From the NCBI GenBank assembly GCA_041660405.1, contig JBAZWL010000006.1:1-64000 (forward strand): 64,000 nt of DNA, read 5' to 3'. Position numbers and translations under genes: made by a program. The DNA comes from Taibaiella sp041660405. Its GTDB lineage: Bacteria > Bacteroidota > Bacteroidia > Chitinophagales > Chitinophagaceae. Under the pieces are notes generated by a model. The model was given only the letters and a program-made list of their open reading frames with translations, ran no database searches and was not told the origin of the DNA. Numbering within the stretch: the stretch's first letter is position 1; each line of letters opens with the position of its first letter. Positions 53,063 to 61,048 of the stretch are shown here, in pieces.

Positions 53063-55705
53063 TTAAAACAACTCCTCTAAATGTTTCTCCAATTCATATT
53101 CCGTAGTAATCAACACATCCCTCGGTTTACTTCCCGATGCACCACCTACAATACCTGCCGCCTCGAGTTGATCCATAATACGGCCAGCACGATTATATCC
53201 TAAATTGAATTTACGTTGTAGCATAGAAGTAGAACCACTCTGGCTGTTTACCACGAGGCGGGCACACTCTTCAAACATCTTATCTCTTTTCGAAAGATCT
53301 ACCGATTCCCTTTCTATACGTTCGTCTTCGGCACCTTCATATTCCGGGAGTTCAAAGGCCGTAGCATAGCCCTGTTGGTTGCCGATAAATTCTACGATAC
53401 GCTCTACTTCCGGCGTATCTACAAAGGCACATTGCAAACGTAACAATTCACTGCCATGCGATACCAGCATATCACCACGGCCTATCAATTGATCAGCACC
53501 ACTGGCATCCAGAATGGTACGGCTATCTACCTTGGCCGATACCTTAAAGGCTATACGGGCAGGGAAGTTGGCTTTGATAATACCGGTAATTACATTTACC
53601 GAAGGGCGTTGTGTAGCAATGATAATATGAATACCCACCGCACGGGCAAGCTGTGCCAGGCGGGCAATAGGCATTTCCACCTCTTTACCGGCGGTCATGA
53701 TCAGATCCGCAAACTCATCTATTACCAATACAATAAACGGAAGGTATTTATGCCCGTTGTTCGGGTTCAATCTGCGTTTTATAAACTTGTCGTTGTACTC
53801 TTTAATGTTACGGGCTCCGGCATCTTTCAACAGTTCGTAACGATTATCCATTTCTATACAAAGTGCGTTCACCGTATTCACCACCTTTTTGGTATCGGTA
53901 ATAATAGGTTCTTCTTCGCCAGGCAGCATAGCCAGGTAATGTTTCTCAATAAGGCGGTAAATAGAAAGTTCCACCTTTTTGGGATCCACCATTACAAACT
54001 TCAGTTGTGATGGATGTTTTTTATACAGCAGAGAAATCAGGATCGCATTGATACCAACCGATTTACCCTGACCCGTAGCACCCGCCATAAGCAAGTGTGG
54101 CATGGTGGCCAGATCCACTATATAGTTTTCATTATCAATCTTTTTACCCAGTGCAATAGGCAGGCTCATCTTATTGTTCACAAACTTATCGCTCGACAAT
54201 AAAGTACGCATCGAAACAATCTGTTTGTTAGTATTCGGCACCTCTATACCAATGGTTCCTTTACCCGGTATAGGCGCAATGATACGGATACCAAGCGCTG
54301 CAAGATTCAAAGCAATATCATCTTCCAGGTTACGGATCTTGGAGATACGGACACCTTCAGCCGGTACAATTTCATAAAGCGTTACCGTAGGTCCAACTGT
54401 AGCCGTGATGCGCTGTATCTCTATACCAAAACTACGCAGCGTACTGATGATCTGGTTCTTATTTTTCTCCAGTTCTTCCCTGTCCAGCGATATAGCGCCT
54501 TGTTCTATTTCTTCCAGCAGGTCGAGGGTAGGGAACTTATAGTTGGGTAAGTCCAATGCAGGATCATAAGGCTCACCACTTTCTACAGTAATATGGGCGC
54601 CATGTGCAGGCACTGCTGTTTTTTCTTCTACTGTTTTTACTTCAAAAGAAAGCTCGTCAGTTGCCAACTCTTCTTCGGCTATTTCTTCCTCTTCGTATTC
54701 TTCCAGTGCGTCTTCAATATCTTCTTCCTGTGGTTCATTTACGAACAAGGCTTCCTGCGGCAATTCCAGGTGTATGCCACCTTTCACTTCTTTAGGTTTA
54801 AGTTGCTCTTCAGTTGGCCTTTCAATGATGGTCATCTCCAATTCAGCGGCACTTACATCTTCTTCGTCTTCCAGTTCTATATGCTGTTCTGTATCTTCTT
54901 TCAGGCGGTTATTACTGCCCGTTGTTATCGTTATTTCCTGTTGTTCTTCTTCTCTTTCCGGAAAATTATTTTCGGTTCTGTAATTGCTGAAACCTTTAAA
55001 TTTATCATCTCCGGGTTGTGCTTCTGCCGTGCCTAAAGGCATATCTTCCACATCTATTCTTCGTGCCGGTATCAGGTTTTTAGCCCTTTGCAATAATGGC
55101 TTGATATCCCATTGAAATACAATAAAAGCGAAGAAACAAAATACCGTAATAAGCATAAATACGCTACCGGCCTTACCCAGAAAGCCATTGCTCCATTCAA
55201 CCAGACCATTGCCCAATGCGCCACCCAGTGGGAACTCACTATCGGGAAATGCAAAGGAAAGCAGCGGGCAGATAAACAGGAAACCTAAAGCCATCCAGCG
55301 TATCCACTTCATGGTATGGATTACTTTGCGGCCGTAAACAAGGTTAATACCCCAGGCACTAAGCCATATGGTAAATAAAAGGGCTGCAATACCTACACCT
55401 CGGTACACCAATAAATGTGCTGCAGCCGCGCCCAGGCGACCACACCAGTTTTCCACCGGCGATTTATCATGAAAAAGAAAATTGAAAATACCTTGTGATG
55501 AAATCAGGTGGTTTTGATCCTGCTGCCAGGTAAAGCAATAGCTGATAATGGATAAGGTGAAAAAACAACCTATAAGCAGGCATATAAAACCTGTGGCCAG
55601 GCGGATATTCCTCTTCCTGGCGGCTGTTAGATTAATGTCTTTACTTGCAGGCGCTGTTTTTTTTGTAGATGTTGCTGATGCTTTTTTAGTTTTAGTAGCT
55701 GCCAT
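53063..55705 (-). CDS. ftsK: DNA translocase FtsK
   Basis: 880 aa. The N-terminal membrane domain has four helices (about 35-225). A long acidic linker (about 260-400, Glu-rich: IEDALEEYEEEEIAEEELA) follows. The motor (about 430-790) has the alpha domain, Walker A MAGATGQGKSVGINAIL, Walker B FIVLVIDEFADLIMTAGKEVE and LAQLARAVGIHIIIATQRPSVNVITG. The C-terminal winged-helix gamma domain (about 815-880, STSMLQRKFNLGYNRAGRIMDQLEAAGIVG) reads orienting DNA sequences. It pumps chromosome ends through the closing septum and activates XerCD. The N-terminal tail is Lys/Thr/Ala rich. Length is normal. Confidence 0.96.
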   Translation of the reverse strand: MAATKTKKASATSTKKTAPASKDINLTAARKRNIRLATGFICLLIGCFFTLSIISYCFTWQQDQNHLISSQGIFNFLFHDKSPVENWCGRLGAAAAHLLVYRGVGIAALLFTIWLSAWGINLVYGRKVIHTMKWIRWMALGFLFICPLLSFAFPDSEFPLGGALGNGLVEWSNGFLGKAGSVFMLITVFCFFAFIVFQWDIKPLLQRAKNLIPARRIDVEDMPLGTAEAQPGDDKFKGFSNYRTENNFPEREEEQQEITITTGSNNRLKEDTEQHIELEDEEDVSAAELEMTIIERPTEEQLKPKEVKGGIHLELPQEALFVNEPQEEDIEDALEEYEEEEIAEEELATDELSFEVKTVEEKTAVPAHGAHITVESGEPYDPALDLPNYKFPTLDLLEEIEQGAISLDREELEKNKNQIISTLRSFGIEIQRITATVGPTVTLYEIVPAEGVRISKIRNLEDDIALNLAALGIRIIAPIPGKGTIGIEVPNTNKQIVSMRTLLSSDKFVNNKMSLPIALGKKIDNENYIVDLATMPHLLMAGATGQGKSVGINAILISLLYKKHPSQLKFVMVDPKKVELSIYRLIEKHYLAMLPGEEEPIITDTKKVVNTVNALCIEMDNRYELLKDAGARNIKEYNDKFIKRRLNPNNGHKYLPFIVLVIDEFADLIMTAGKEVEMPIARLAQLARAVGIHIIIATQRPSVNVITGIIKANFPARIAFKVSAKVDSRTILDASGADQLIGRGDMLVSHGSELLRLQCAFVDTPEVERIVEFIGNQQGYATAFELPEYEGAEDERIERESVDLSKRDKMFEECARLVVNSQSGSTSMLQRKFNLGYNRAGRIMDQLEAAGIVGGASGSKPRDVLITTEYELEKHLEELF

Positions 55706-55831
55706 TTTTTATGATGATACCCTGATGTAATTATTTAATATGAATTGTGGGGCAAAAGTAATCTTAATTCTTTTCAATATAGATTGAATTAATCCGCTCA
55801 TTGTGCTCTGTTTTCGAGCATGAATTCCCCG

Positions 55832-55839
55832 TACCTTTG
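55832..55839 (+). promoter_or_regulatory. -7 box upstream of the ABC exporter gene
   Basis: TACCTTTG matches TAnnTTTG and lies 106 bases before the TTG start, giving a leader of about 100 nt. No clear TTG partner was found at the usual spacing. Confidence 0.4.
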
Positions 55840-55945
55840 CTCCTGTTTTTGCGAAAATATTGAATTGGAATTACAGCAGGCAACTGCAAATCAATATTGG
55901 CAAACGTTTAGCGATTGATTATACAGGCAATTTAAATAAATAAAT

Positions 55946-57703
55946 TTGGATTCTAAGAAGACTGGTGGCTTATCAACCTTAAAACGTATTTTTTCATATA
56001 CCCGGCCTTATAAAAGCCGTTTGATTACCAGTATATCACTGGCAATCATCCTGGCTGCCCTTGCGCCGGTGAGGCCTTATCTTATCCAACGTTCTGTTGA
56101 TCATTTCATCATCAATAAGTTGTTGGAAGGACTTATCTGGATCACGGTGATTCAACTGGGGATCTTATTAGCAGAAACAGTGTTGCGATTTATTTTTATG
56201 TACATAACCAGCTGGCTGGGGCAAACTGTGGTAAACGATATTCGCCAACACGTATTTAAAAAGATCATTAATCAAAACCTCGCTTTTTTTGATAATACAC
56301 CTATCGGAACATTAACCACCCGAACGGTAAATGATATTGAAGCCATCAACGATATTTTTTCCGAAGGACTGATCTCTATTATTGCAGATGTATTGACCAT
56401 TATAGCTATAATGAGCATCATGTTTTACACAGACTGGCGCTTGACACTAGTGAGTCTTGCTGTATTCCCGGTGCTGATTATTGCTACTTATTTCTTTAAG
56501 GAAAGTGTCAATAAATCCTTTCACCAGGTAAGAAATGCGGTGTCGAAACTTAATGCCTTTGTGCAGGAGCACATTACCGGCATGTATGTGGTACAGGTAT
56601 TTGCAGCAGAAGAAAGAGAAGTGAAAAAATTCAGGGCAATCAATAAAGATCATCGCGATGCTAATATCAGGGCCATTTTCGCTTACTCGGTATTCTTTCC
56701 AATAGTCGAAATTATCCTCGCCATCTCGATGGGTATGCTGGTGTGGTGGGGCGCTTCGCGTATGTTGGATTATCGGGTTACACAGGGCGTTATCATTGCG
56801 TTCATCATGTATCTCAATCTGCTGTTCCGTCCGTTGCGTATGCTTGCCGATAAGTTCAACACGCTGCAAATGGGTATGGTGGCAGGCGAAAGAGTGTTGG
56901 GTGTGTTGGACAGTGAAGAACATTTGCAGGATAATGGGTCTTTAAATCCGAAACACCTTAATGGAAGTGTTGTTTTTGAAGATGTTCATTTCGAATATAA
57001 AGAAGGTATTCCGGTGTTAAGAGGCATTTCCTTTGAAGTAAAAGCGGGAGAAACTGTTGCCCTGGTGGGCCATACTGGTGCGGGCAAAACTTCGATCATC
57101 AGTATTCTTAACCGTTTGTATGAAATAAAGTCGGGAAGGATCCTCATTGATGGTCATGATTTAAAAGACTATGATATTGCAGGTTTGCGCAACCATATAG
57201 GAATTGTGTTGCAGGATGTATTTCTCTTTTCCGGAACTATTCTCGATAACATTACCATGCGCAACGAAGAAATATCCCGCGAACGGGTTATAGAAATCTG
57301 CAAACTTTTAGGTGTTCACGATTTTGTAATGCAGCTACCGGATAATTACAATTTCAATATCCGTGAGCGAGGTAATATGCTTTCTCAGGGCCAGCGACAG
57401 TTGATCTCGTTTGCCAGGGCTTTGTTATACAACCCTTCCATACTGATACTGGACGAGGCCACAGCTTCTGTAGATACAGAATCGGAAATATTGATACAGC
57501 GGGCTATTGAAAAACTGATATCCGGGCGTACCGCTATTGTGATCGCGCATCGCTTGTCTACCATTCGCAAAGCAGATCAAATCATCGTGTTGGATAAAGG
57601 TGTCATTATTGAAAAAGGTGATCATGATGAATTGCTGACTTTGAAGGGAATTTATTATAAAATGTACACCACCGCATTAGCTGCAGAGCAACCGCTGGCA
57701 TAA
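55946..57703 (+). CDS. ABC exporter, fused permease/ATPase (MsbA/BmrA-like)
   Basis: 585 aa. Starts at a TTG: an in-frame stop lies just upstream and the next Met is deep in the membrane domain. The exporter membrane domain (about 18-315) has six helices and the coupling block FFDNTPIGTLTTRTVNDIEAI. The ATPase (about 340-580) has Walker A GHTGAGKTS, Q-loop IGIVLQDVFLFSG, signature LSQGQRQLISFARALL, Walker B ILILDEATASVDTESE and the switch His in AHRLSTIRKADQ. It works as a homodimer, exporting lipids or drugs; the substrate is not evident. Single gene. Confidence 0.92.
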   Translation: MDSKKTGGLSTLKRIFSYTRPYKSRLITSISLAIILAALAPVRPYLIQRSVDHFIINKLLEGLIWITVIQLGILLAETVLRFIFMYITSWLGQTVVNDIRQHVFKKIINQNLAFFDNTPIGTLTTRTVNDIEAINDIFSEGLISIIADVLTIIAIMSIMFYTDWRLTLVSLAVFPVLIIATYFFKESVNKSFHQVRNAVSKLNAFVQEHITGMYVVQVFAAEEREVKKFRAINKDHRDANIRAIFAYSVFFPIVEIILAISMGMLVWWGASRMLDYRVTQGVIIAFIMYLNLLFRPLRMLADKFNTLQMGMVAGERVLGVLDSEEHLQDNGSLNPKHLNGSVVFEDVHFEYKEGIPVLRGISFEVKAGETVALVGHTGAGKTSIISILNRLYEIKSGRILIDGHDLKDYDIAGLRNHIGIVLQDVFLFSGTILDNITMRNEEISRERVIEICKLLGVHDFVMQLPDNYNFNIRERGNMLSQGQRQLISFARALLYNPSILILDEATASVDTESEILIQRAIEKLISGRTAIVIAHRLSTIRKADQIIVLDKGVIIEKGDHDELLTLKGIYYKMYTTALAAEQPLA

Positions 57704-57798
57704 CTTCCGGTTAATTCAATATTGTTTTCAGATTATATCGGGAATGCCACACTTTTATGCAAATAATTATACTACATTCGGGATCGTAATTTTTTAAA

Positions 57799-58629
57799 AT
57801 GAAAAGAATTATTCTTTTTTCCCTGCTTTGTTTGGCAGCAAAACCCTTAGTAGCGCAAAATATATTTGCTTATGATGACCAGGCAATCAACAGAGATAAT
57901 GTTGGTATTTTTGCCTCTTTTTCTATTAATTCCTCAGCCCCTATGATAAAAAGGGGAGACGGGTATTCTCACACAGCTAAAGGCGCATTAAGTACTATAC
58001 CGGCTATTGGTGTCTTTTATCAGAAGGGTATCGGAGAAAGACTTTCCATAAGAGGGGGTGTTTCTATAGGCTATGCCAGTTATGCTTACAAATATGCGCA
58101 GTCTTTCGATAGTTTGACAGAAAATTTTACTCCTGTATTGAGTTCTAAATTCAATAAATACACCAAGGTAAAACATGGCTCTGGCTTTGTACTTCCACAG
58201 ATAGATCTCGGTTATATATTTGGCCCGTTTAAAAAAATGTACCTGTTAGAAGTGAGGGGTGGGATAGGGCTACACGCTTATCTGAAACAAGCAAGTGATA
58301 CCATAGTAAGTGCCGAGGGAAATGTTACAGACCCTAAGGACCGGTTTACTTATTATTATCATTCTACCGAGCGTGCCGAGTATGGACAACCTGAAGTTTA
58401 TGGCTCTGTAGTAACTAATATTTATGTAGGACTGCGCTGGCAAAAAACAATGAGTAATTTTTTAAATCATTTTTCTATTGGCATACAGGCTACAATACCG
58501 GTATCTACCACAAATGCAGGCTTCTCTGAAATTGAATATAAAAACGAATCGTACCAGGTGATTACCAGGGAGAAGGTTGAAATGAGCCTTTTTAATTTTG
58601 GCATCAGGGCGGCTTATAGCTTCTTATAG
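57799..58629 (+). CDS. Outer-membrane beta-barrel-like protein, unknown
   Basis: 276 aa. A signal peptide (about 1-19, IILFSLLCLAAKPLVAQ) is followed by alternating beta strands with Gly-rich turns: GERLSIRGGVSIGYASYAYKYA, GFVLPQIDLGYIFGPFKKMYLLEVRGGIGLHAYL, EVYGSVVTNIYVGLRWQKTMSN. It ends EMSLFNFGIRAAYSFL, with a terminal aromatic residue as expected for barrel assembly. No named family was recognised. It stands alone, about 95 bases after the ABC exporter. Confidence 0.72.
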   Translation: MKRIILFSLLCLAAKPLVAQNIFAYDDQAINRDNVGIFASFSINSSAPMIKRGDGYSHTAKGALSTIPAIGVFYQKGIGERLSIRGGVSIGYASYAYKYAQSFDSLTENFTPVLSSKFNKYTKVKHGSGFVLPQIDLGYIFGPFKKMYLLEVRGGIGLHAYLKQASDTIVSAEGNVTDPKDRFTYYYHSTERAEYGQPEVYGSVVTNIYVGLRWQKTMSNFLNHFSIGIQATIPVSTTNAGFSEIEYKNESYQVITREKVEMSLFNFGIRAAYSFL

Positions 58630-58709
58630 CAAGCGTTGGTTGTATTAAGTGTTATGTTAAAACAAACGCGGTTTTAAACACACAATATCAAAACCCTTAC
58701 CTTTGATCT

Positions 58710-58922
58710 ATGATTTTCAGATTTGTTTTATTCCTGTTTATTTTATTTTTGGTTATCCGCTTTGTAATGCGTTTTGTACTGCCCATTATGAAAATGACGC
58801 GTATGACACACCAGCATATGAATGATATGCGTAAGAAGGTGGATGAAATGCAACAACAGCAAACTACGCAAAAACATAAGCGCGTGGATGGCGATTATAT
58901 TGATTACGAAGAAGTAAAATAA
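58710..58922 (+). CDS. Small membrane protein, DUF4834-like
   Basis: 70 aa. One N-terminal transmembrane helix (about 2-26, IFRFVLFLFILFLVIRFVMRFVLPIM) is followed by a charged helix (HMNDMRKKVDEMQQQQTTQKH) and an acidic end VDGDYIDYEEVK. This layout is that of DUF4834, a small Bacteroidota-specific family of unknown function. It converges on the YdeI-like gene 9 bases away. Confidence 0.78.
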   Translation: MIFRFVLFLFILFLVIRFVMRFVLPIMKMTRMTHQHMNDMRKKVDEMQQQQTTQKHKRVDGDYIDYEEVK

Positions 58923-58931
58923 TATTCCTAC

Positions 58932-59444
58932 TTACGTTATTTTCTTTCCTTTTTGTTCCCTGATCATAGGGCCATATTCCATTTTTCTGGCCAATGCTGA
59001 AAGGCATATAGCTAACCTTTTTGCTTTGGTCGTTTCAGTTTTTGCCTCATTTACCCAGTTGCTGAAGTAACGTTGATGCGATGGCGCCAGTGATTGAAAA
59101 TAGGCGAGGGCATCAGGCTCATCAGCAAGACATTCCAATAATTCAGGAGCGATTTCAAGTGGGCTATCATCTTTAGCCAAGGCTACTTTAAGCATAGCAC
59201 CCTTTCTTTTGCCAATACCTTTCCGCATAGCAGCATTTAAAGCCATAATAAAGTTGCCATTACCCATAGGCATTACTGCCACACTTTTAACTGCATAGCT
59301 ATCCAGTTTACCTTTTACCCGGAAGGATTTTTTATTGCCCGGAAATATTTCCTGCGCAATGTCTGCAGGTATTTCAATATAAGTCCATCCGGTCTTCTCG
59401 CCTTGTTCTTCGAATTGATGGATTGTAGTGGTATAGGTGATCAT
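58932..59444 (-). CDS. YdeI/OmpD-associated family protein with DUF1905 domain
   Basis: 170 aa from the ATG at 59444. The frame is open to 59543, but the extra residues cross a dispersed palindrome, and MITYTTTIHQFEEQ is the expected N-terminus. The DUF1905 domain (about 1-85) has GWTYIEIPADIAQEIFPGNKKSFRVKGKLD and NFIMALNAAMRKGIGKRKGAMLKVAL. The C-terminal YdeI/OmdA helix bundle (about 105-165) has DALAYFQSLAPSHQRYFSNWVNEAKTETTKAKRLAICLSALARK. The family includes bacteriocin-protection YdeI; the role here is unknown. Confidence 0.85.
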   Translation of the reverse strand: MITYTTTIHQFEEQGEKTGWTYIEIPADIAQEIFPGNKKSFRVKGKLDSYAVKSVAVMPMGNGNFIMALNAAMRKGIGKRKGAMLKVALAKDDSPLEIAPELLECLADEPDALAYFQSLAPSHQRYFSNWVNEAKTETTKAKRLAICLSALARKMEYGPMIREQKGKKIT

Positions 59445-59465
59445 GATTTTTAAATTTGTCTTTTG

Positions 59466-59535
59466 GTAGAGACGCACAATTGTGCGTCTTAATCCTGTTT
59501 CTGAAATGTTGAAGACGCGATGCATTATGTCGCTA
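59466..59535. repeat. Dispersed palindrome, composite/degenerate (copy 7)
   Basis: GTAGAGACGCACAATTGTGC with a perfect inner palindrome GACGCACAATTGTGCGTC (59471-59488), then 20 bases later GAAGACGCGATGCATTATGTCGCTAC, which resembles the ACGCGATGCAT...CTAC half of the copies at 15073 and 37497. Two partial copies side by side or one rearranged copy. It lies between the alpha/beta-hydrolase stop and the YdeI start. Confidence 0.65.
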
Positions 59536-59539
59536 CTCA

Positions 59540-60295
59540 TCACATTAATTTATGTTTTTCCAGAAAAGAACAACATTGATTGATCACCCAAAGTTCACTT
59601 TGTCTATGAGGAGAATGGCCTGCGTTTACAACCATATATTTATCCGCAGATCCTGATACCTGGTTCACTATTGCTTCTACTTGTGCTACTGTTCCATACT
59701 CATCTTCCATGCCTTGTACAACCAGCACCGGGCACATTATTTGTGGAAGAAAATGCTCAATATTCCAATCCCGATAAGCAGGCGAAAGCCAGGTTTCTGT
59801 CCAGGCATCAAACAAGGCCTGGGTTTTGTCTCCATGATATTTTTCAAGTCTTTCTTTAAGGTTTGTAGTACGGTATTGTTCTTTAGCCTGAATGATTCCA
59901 TCCAGCGTTTCTTCTTCTACAAATACATGTGCACCTTCGGTAATAACAGCTTTTATTTTTGCAGGATATTTTGCTGCCGCAAGTAAAGCAATGGTACCAC
60001 CATCACTATGTCCGAAGAGAATAGGATTTGTAATGTTATATTTATCCAGAATGGTCATCAATAGGTCTGCTTCTGTTTCCATATAATTAACCTGCCTGTG
60101 TTCATAAGGGAAAGGTGCGGAATTGCCGTATCCCCAACGATCATAAATAAAGGTATTCGCATGTGCAGCATCTGCCATTTTCTGCGGAAAGTCGCGCCAG
60201 AGCGCAACACAGCCTAAAGAGTCGTGAAGAAAAACGATAGTATCAGTACTACCCGGGGTTTTATGTTGAACAATATTAATCTTCAGTTCTTCCAT
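59540..60295 (-). CDS. Alpha/beta-fold hydrolase
   Basis: 251 aa from the ATG at 60295 (a TTG eight codons earlier is in frame but less likely). The canonical fold is visible: oxyanion region VFLHDSLGCVALWRDFPQKMAD, YDRWGYGNS, nucleophile elbow GHSDGG (Ser in GHSDG), acid in VVQGMEDEYGTVAQVEAI and catalytic His in NAGHSPHRQ. The lid (about 130-190) is helical. Probably an esterase or lactonase of small substrates; substrate unknown. It is preceded by a PaaI thioesterase with a 29-base gap, so the two may be co-transcribed. Confidence 0.87.
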   Translation of the reverse strand: MEELKINIVQHKTPGSTDTIVFLHDSLGCVALWRDFPQKMADAAHANTFIYDRWGYGNSAPFPYEHRQVNYMETEADLLMTILDKYNITNPILFGHSDGGTIALLAAAKYPAKIKAVITEGAHVFVEEETLDGIIQAKEQYRTTNLKERLEKYHGDKTQALFDAWTETWLSPAYRDWNIEHFLPQIMCPVLVVQGMEDEYGTVAQVEAIVNQVSGSADKYMVVNAGHSPHRQSELWVINQCCSFLEKHKLM

Positions 60296-60324
60296 GCAAT
60301 TATAAGCCTTTAACAACAAATCTT

Positions 60325-60759
60325 TTAATGTTCGAGTACAGGAGATACTTTCTTTGAAGTCCTGTAAGCAGTGCCTTTAAACAAGCATACCAGTTCTCCT
60401 TTTTCATTGGTTGTACGAATATCATACAATCCTGTTTTATTGCCAAGATGTATTTCTATTGCTTCAACATAAAGCTTATCGCCTGCCAATGCAGGCCTGG
60501 TATAGGTTATAGACACATCCAATGCTACGGTAATCAGACCATGCGAATTGCAGGCAAATGCAAAAGCAGAATCTGCGGCGGAAAATAATATACCACCATG
60601 AATCCGCTCAAATCCATTCAGCATGTCCTCCTTTACGGTGTAATGCAGGCGGCAATAGCCTTCGCGTATTTCATCTATTTTTAATCCCAGCCAGGCAGTA
60701 AAGCGATCACGGGCTACCATGATCTTCAATACTTCTTGTGGTGTTATTTTTGATTCCAT
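60325..60759 (-). CDS. PaaI-family hotdog thioesterase
   Basis: 144 aa. Hotdog fold with the PaaI signature: KEDMLNGFERIHGGILFSAADSAFAFACNSHG (about 43-74), where the N and HGG residues form the acyl-CoA site and the Asp of AADSAFA the base. VALDVSITYTRPALAGDKLYVEA follows. In phenylacetate degradation PaaI releases CoA from dead-end hydroxyphenylacetyl-CoA; no other paa genes are nearby, so general acyl-CoA cleavage is safer. Upstream of the alpha/beta hydrolase on the same strand. Confidence 0.88.
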   Translation of the reverse strand: MESKITPQEVLKIMVARDRFTAWLGLKIDEIREGYCRLHYTVKEDMLNGFERIHGGILFSAADSAFAFACNSHGLITVALDVSITYTRPALAGDKLYVEAIEIHLGNKTGLYDIRTTNEKGELVCLFKGTAYRTSKKVSPVLEH

Positions 60760-60811
60760 GAATTTTTAAATTTATGCTTTATACCAATTCTAAATATAAA
60801 ATAGTTCAATT

Positions 60812-60844
60812 AATCTCGCAGCGACGCCGCGCCGCTGCGAGATT
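60812..60844. repeat. GC-rich hairpin, AATCTCGCAGCG type
   Basis: A perfect 12-bp stem AATCTCGCAGCG / CGCTGCGAGATT with loop ACGCCGCGC. It is much more GC-rich than its surroundings and lacks the GTAG ends, so it belongs to a different palindrome type from the others. It is in the 290-bp gap between the giant cargo and the thioesterase. Confidence 0.7.
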
Positions 60845-60997
60845 GGATTATAAAAATTGAGCACTTTTATAATCAGTAATGGTATTATACCTACTTGCTG
60901 TTTTCTTTTTGTCGCATTAAAGTTAAAAGGAAAATCAGGATCATTTTTAGATTTTAGAGAAAGACAATCTTGTCGGCATTGTTTTATTCTTGCCAAT

Positions 60998-61031
60998 AAA
61001 AAAACCTTCGCAATTATGCGAAGGTTTTTTT
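60998..61031. terminator. Terminator of the giant cargo gene
   Basis: AAAAAAACCTTCGCA / TGCGAAGGTTTTTTT with a 4-nt loop, 18 bases after the stop (minus strand); symmetric and able to work in both directions. Confidence 0.88.
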
Positions 61032-61048
61032 CAATCTTTCAAATCTGA

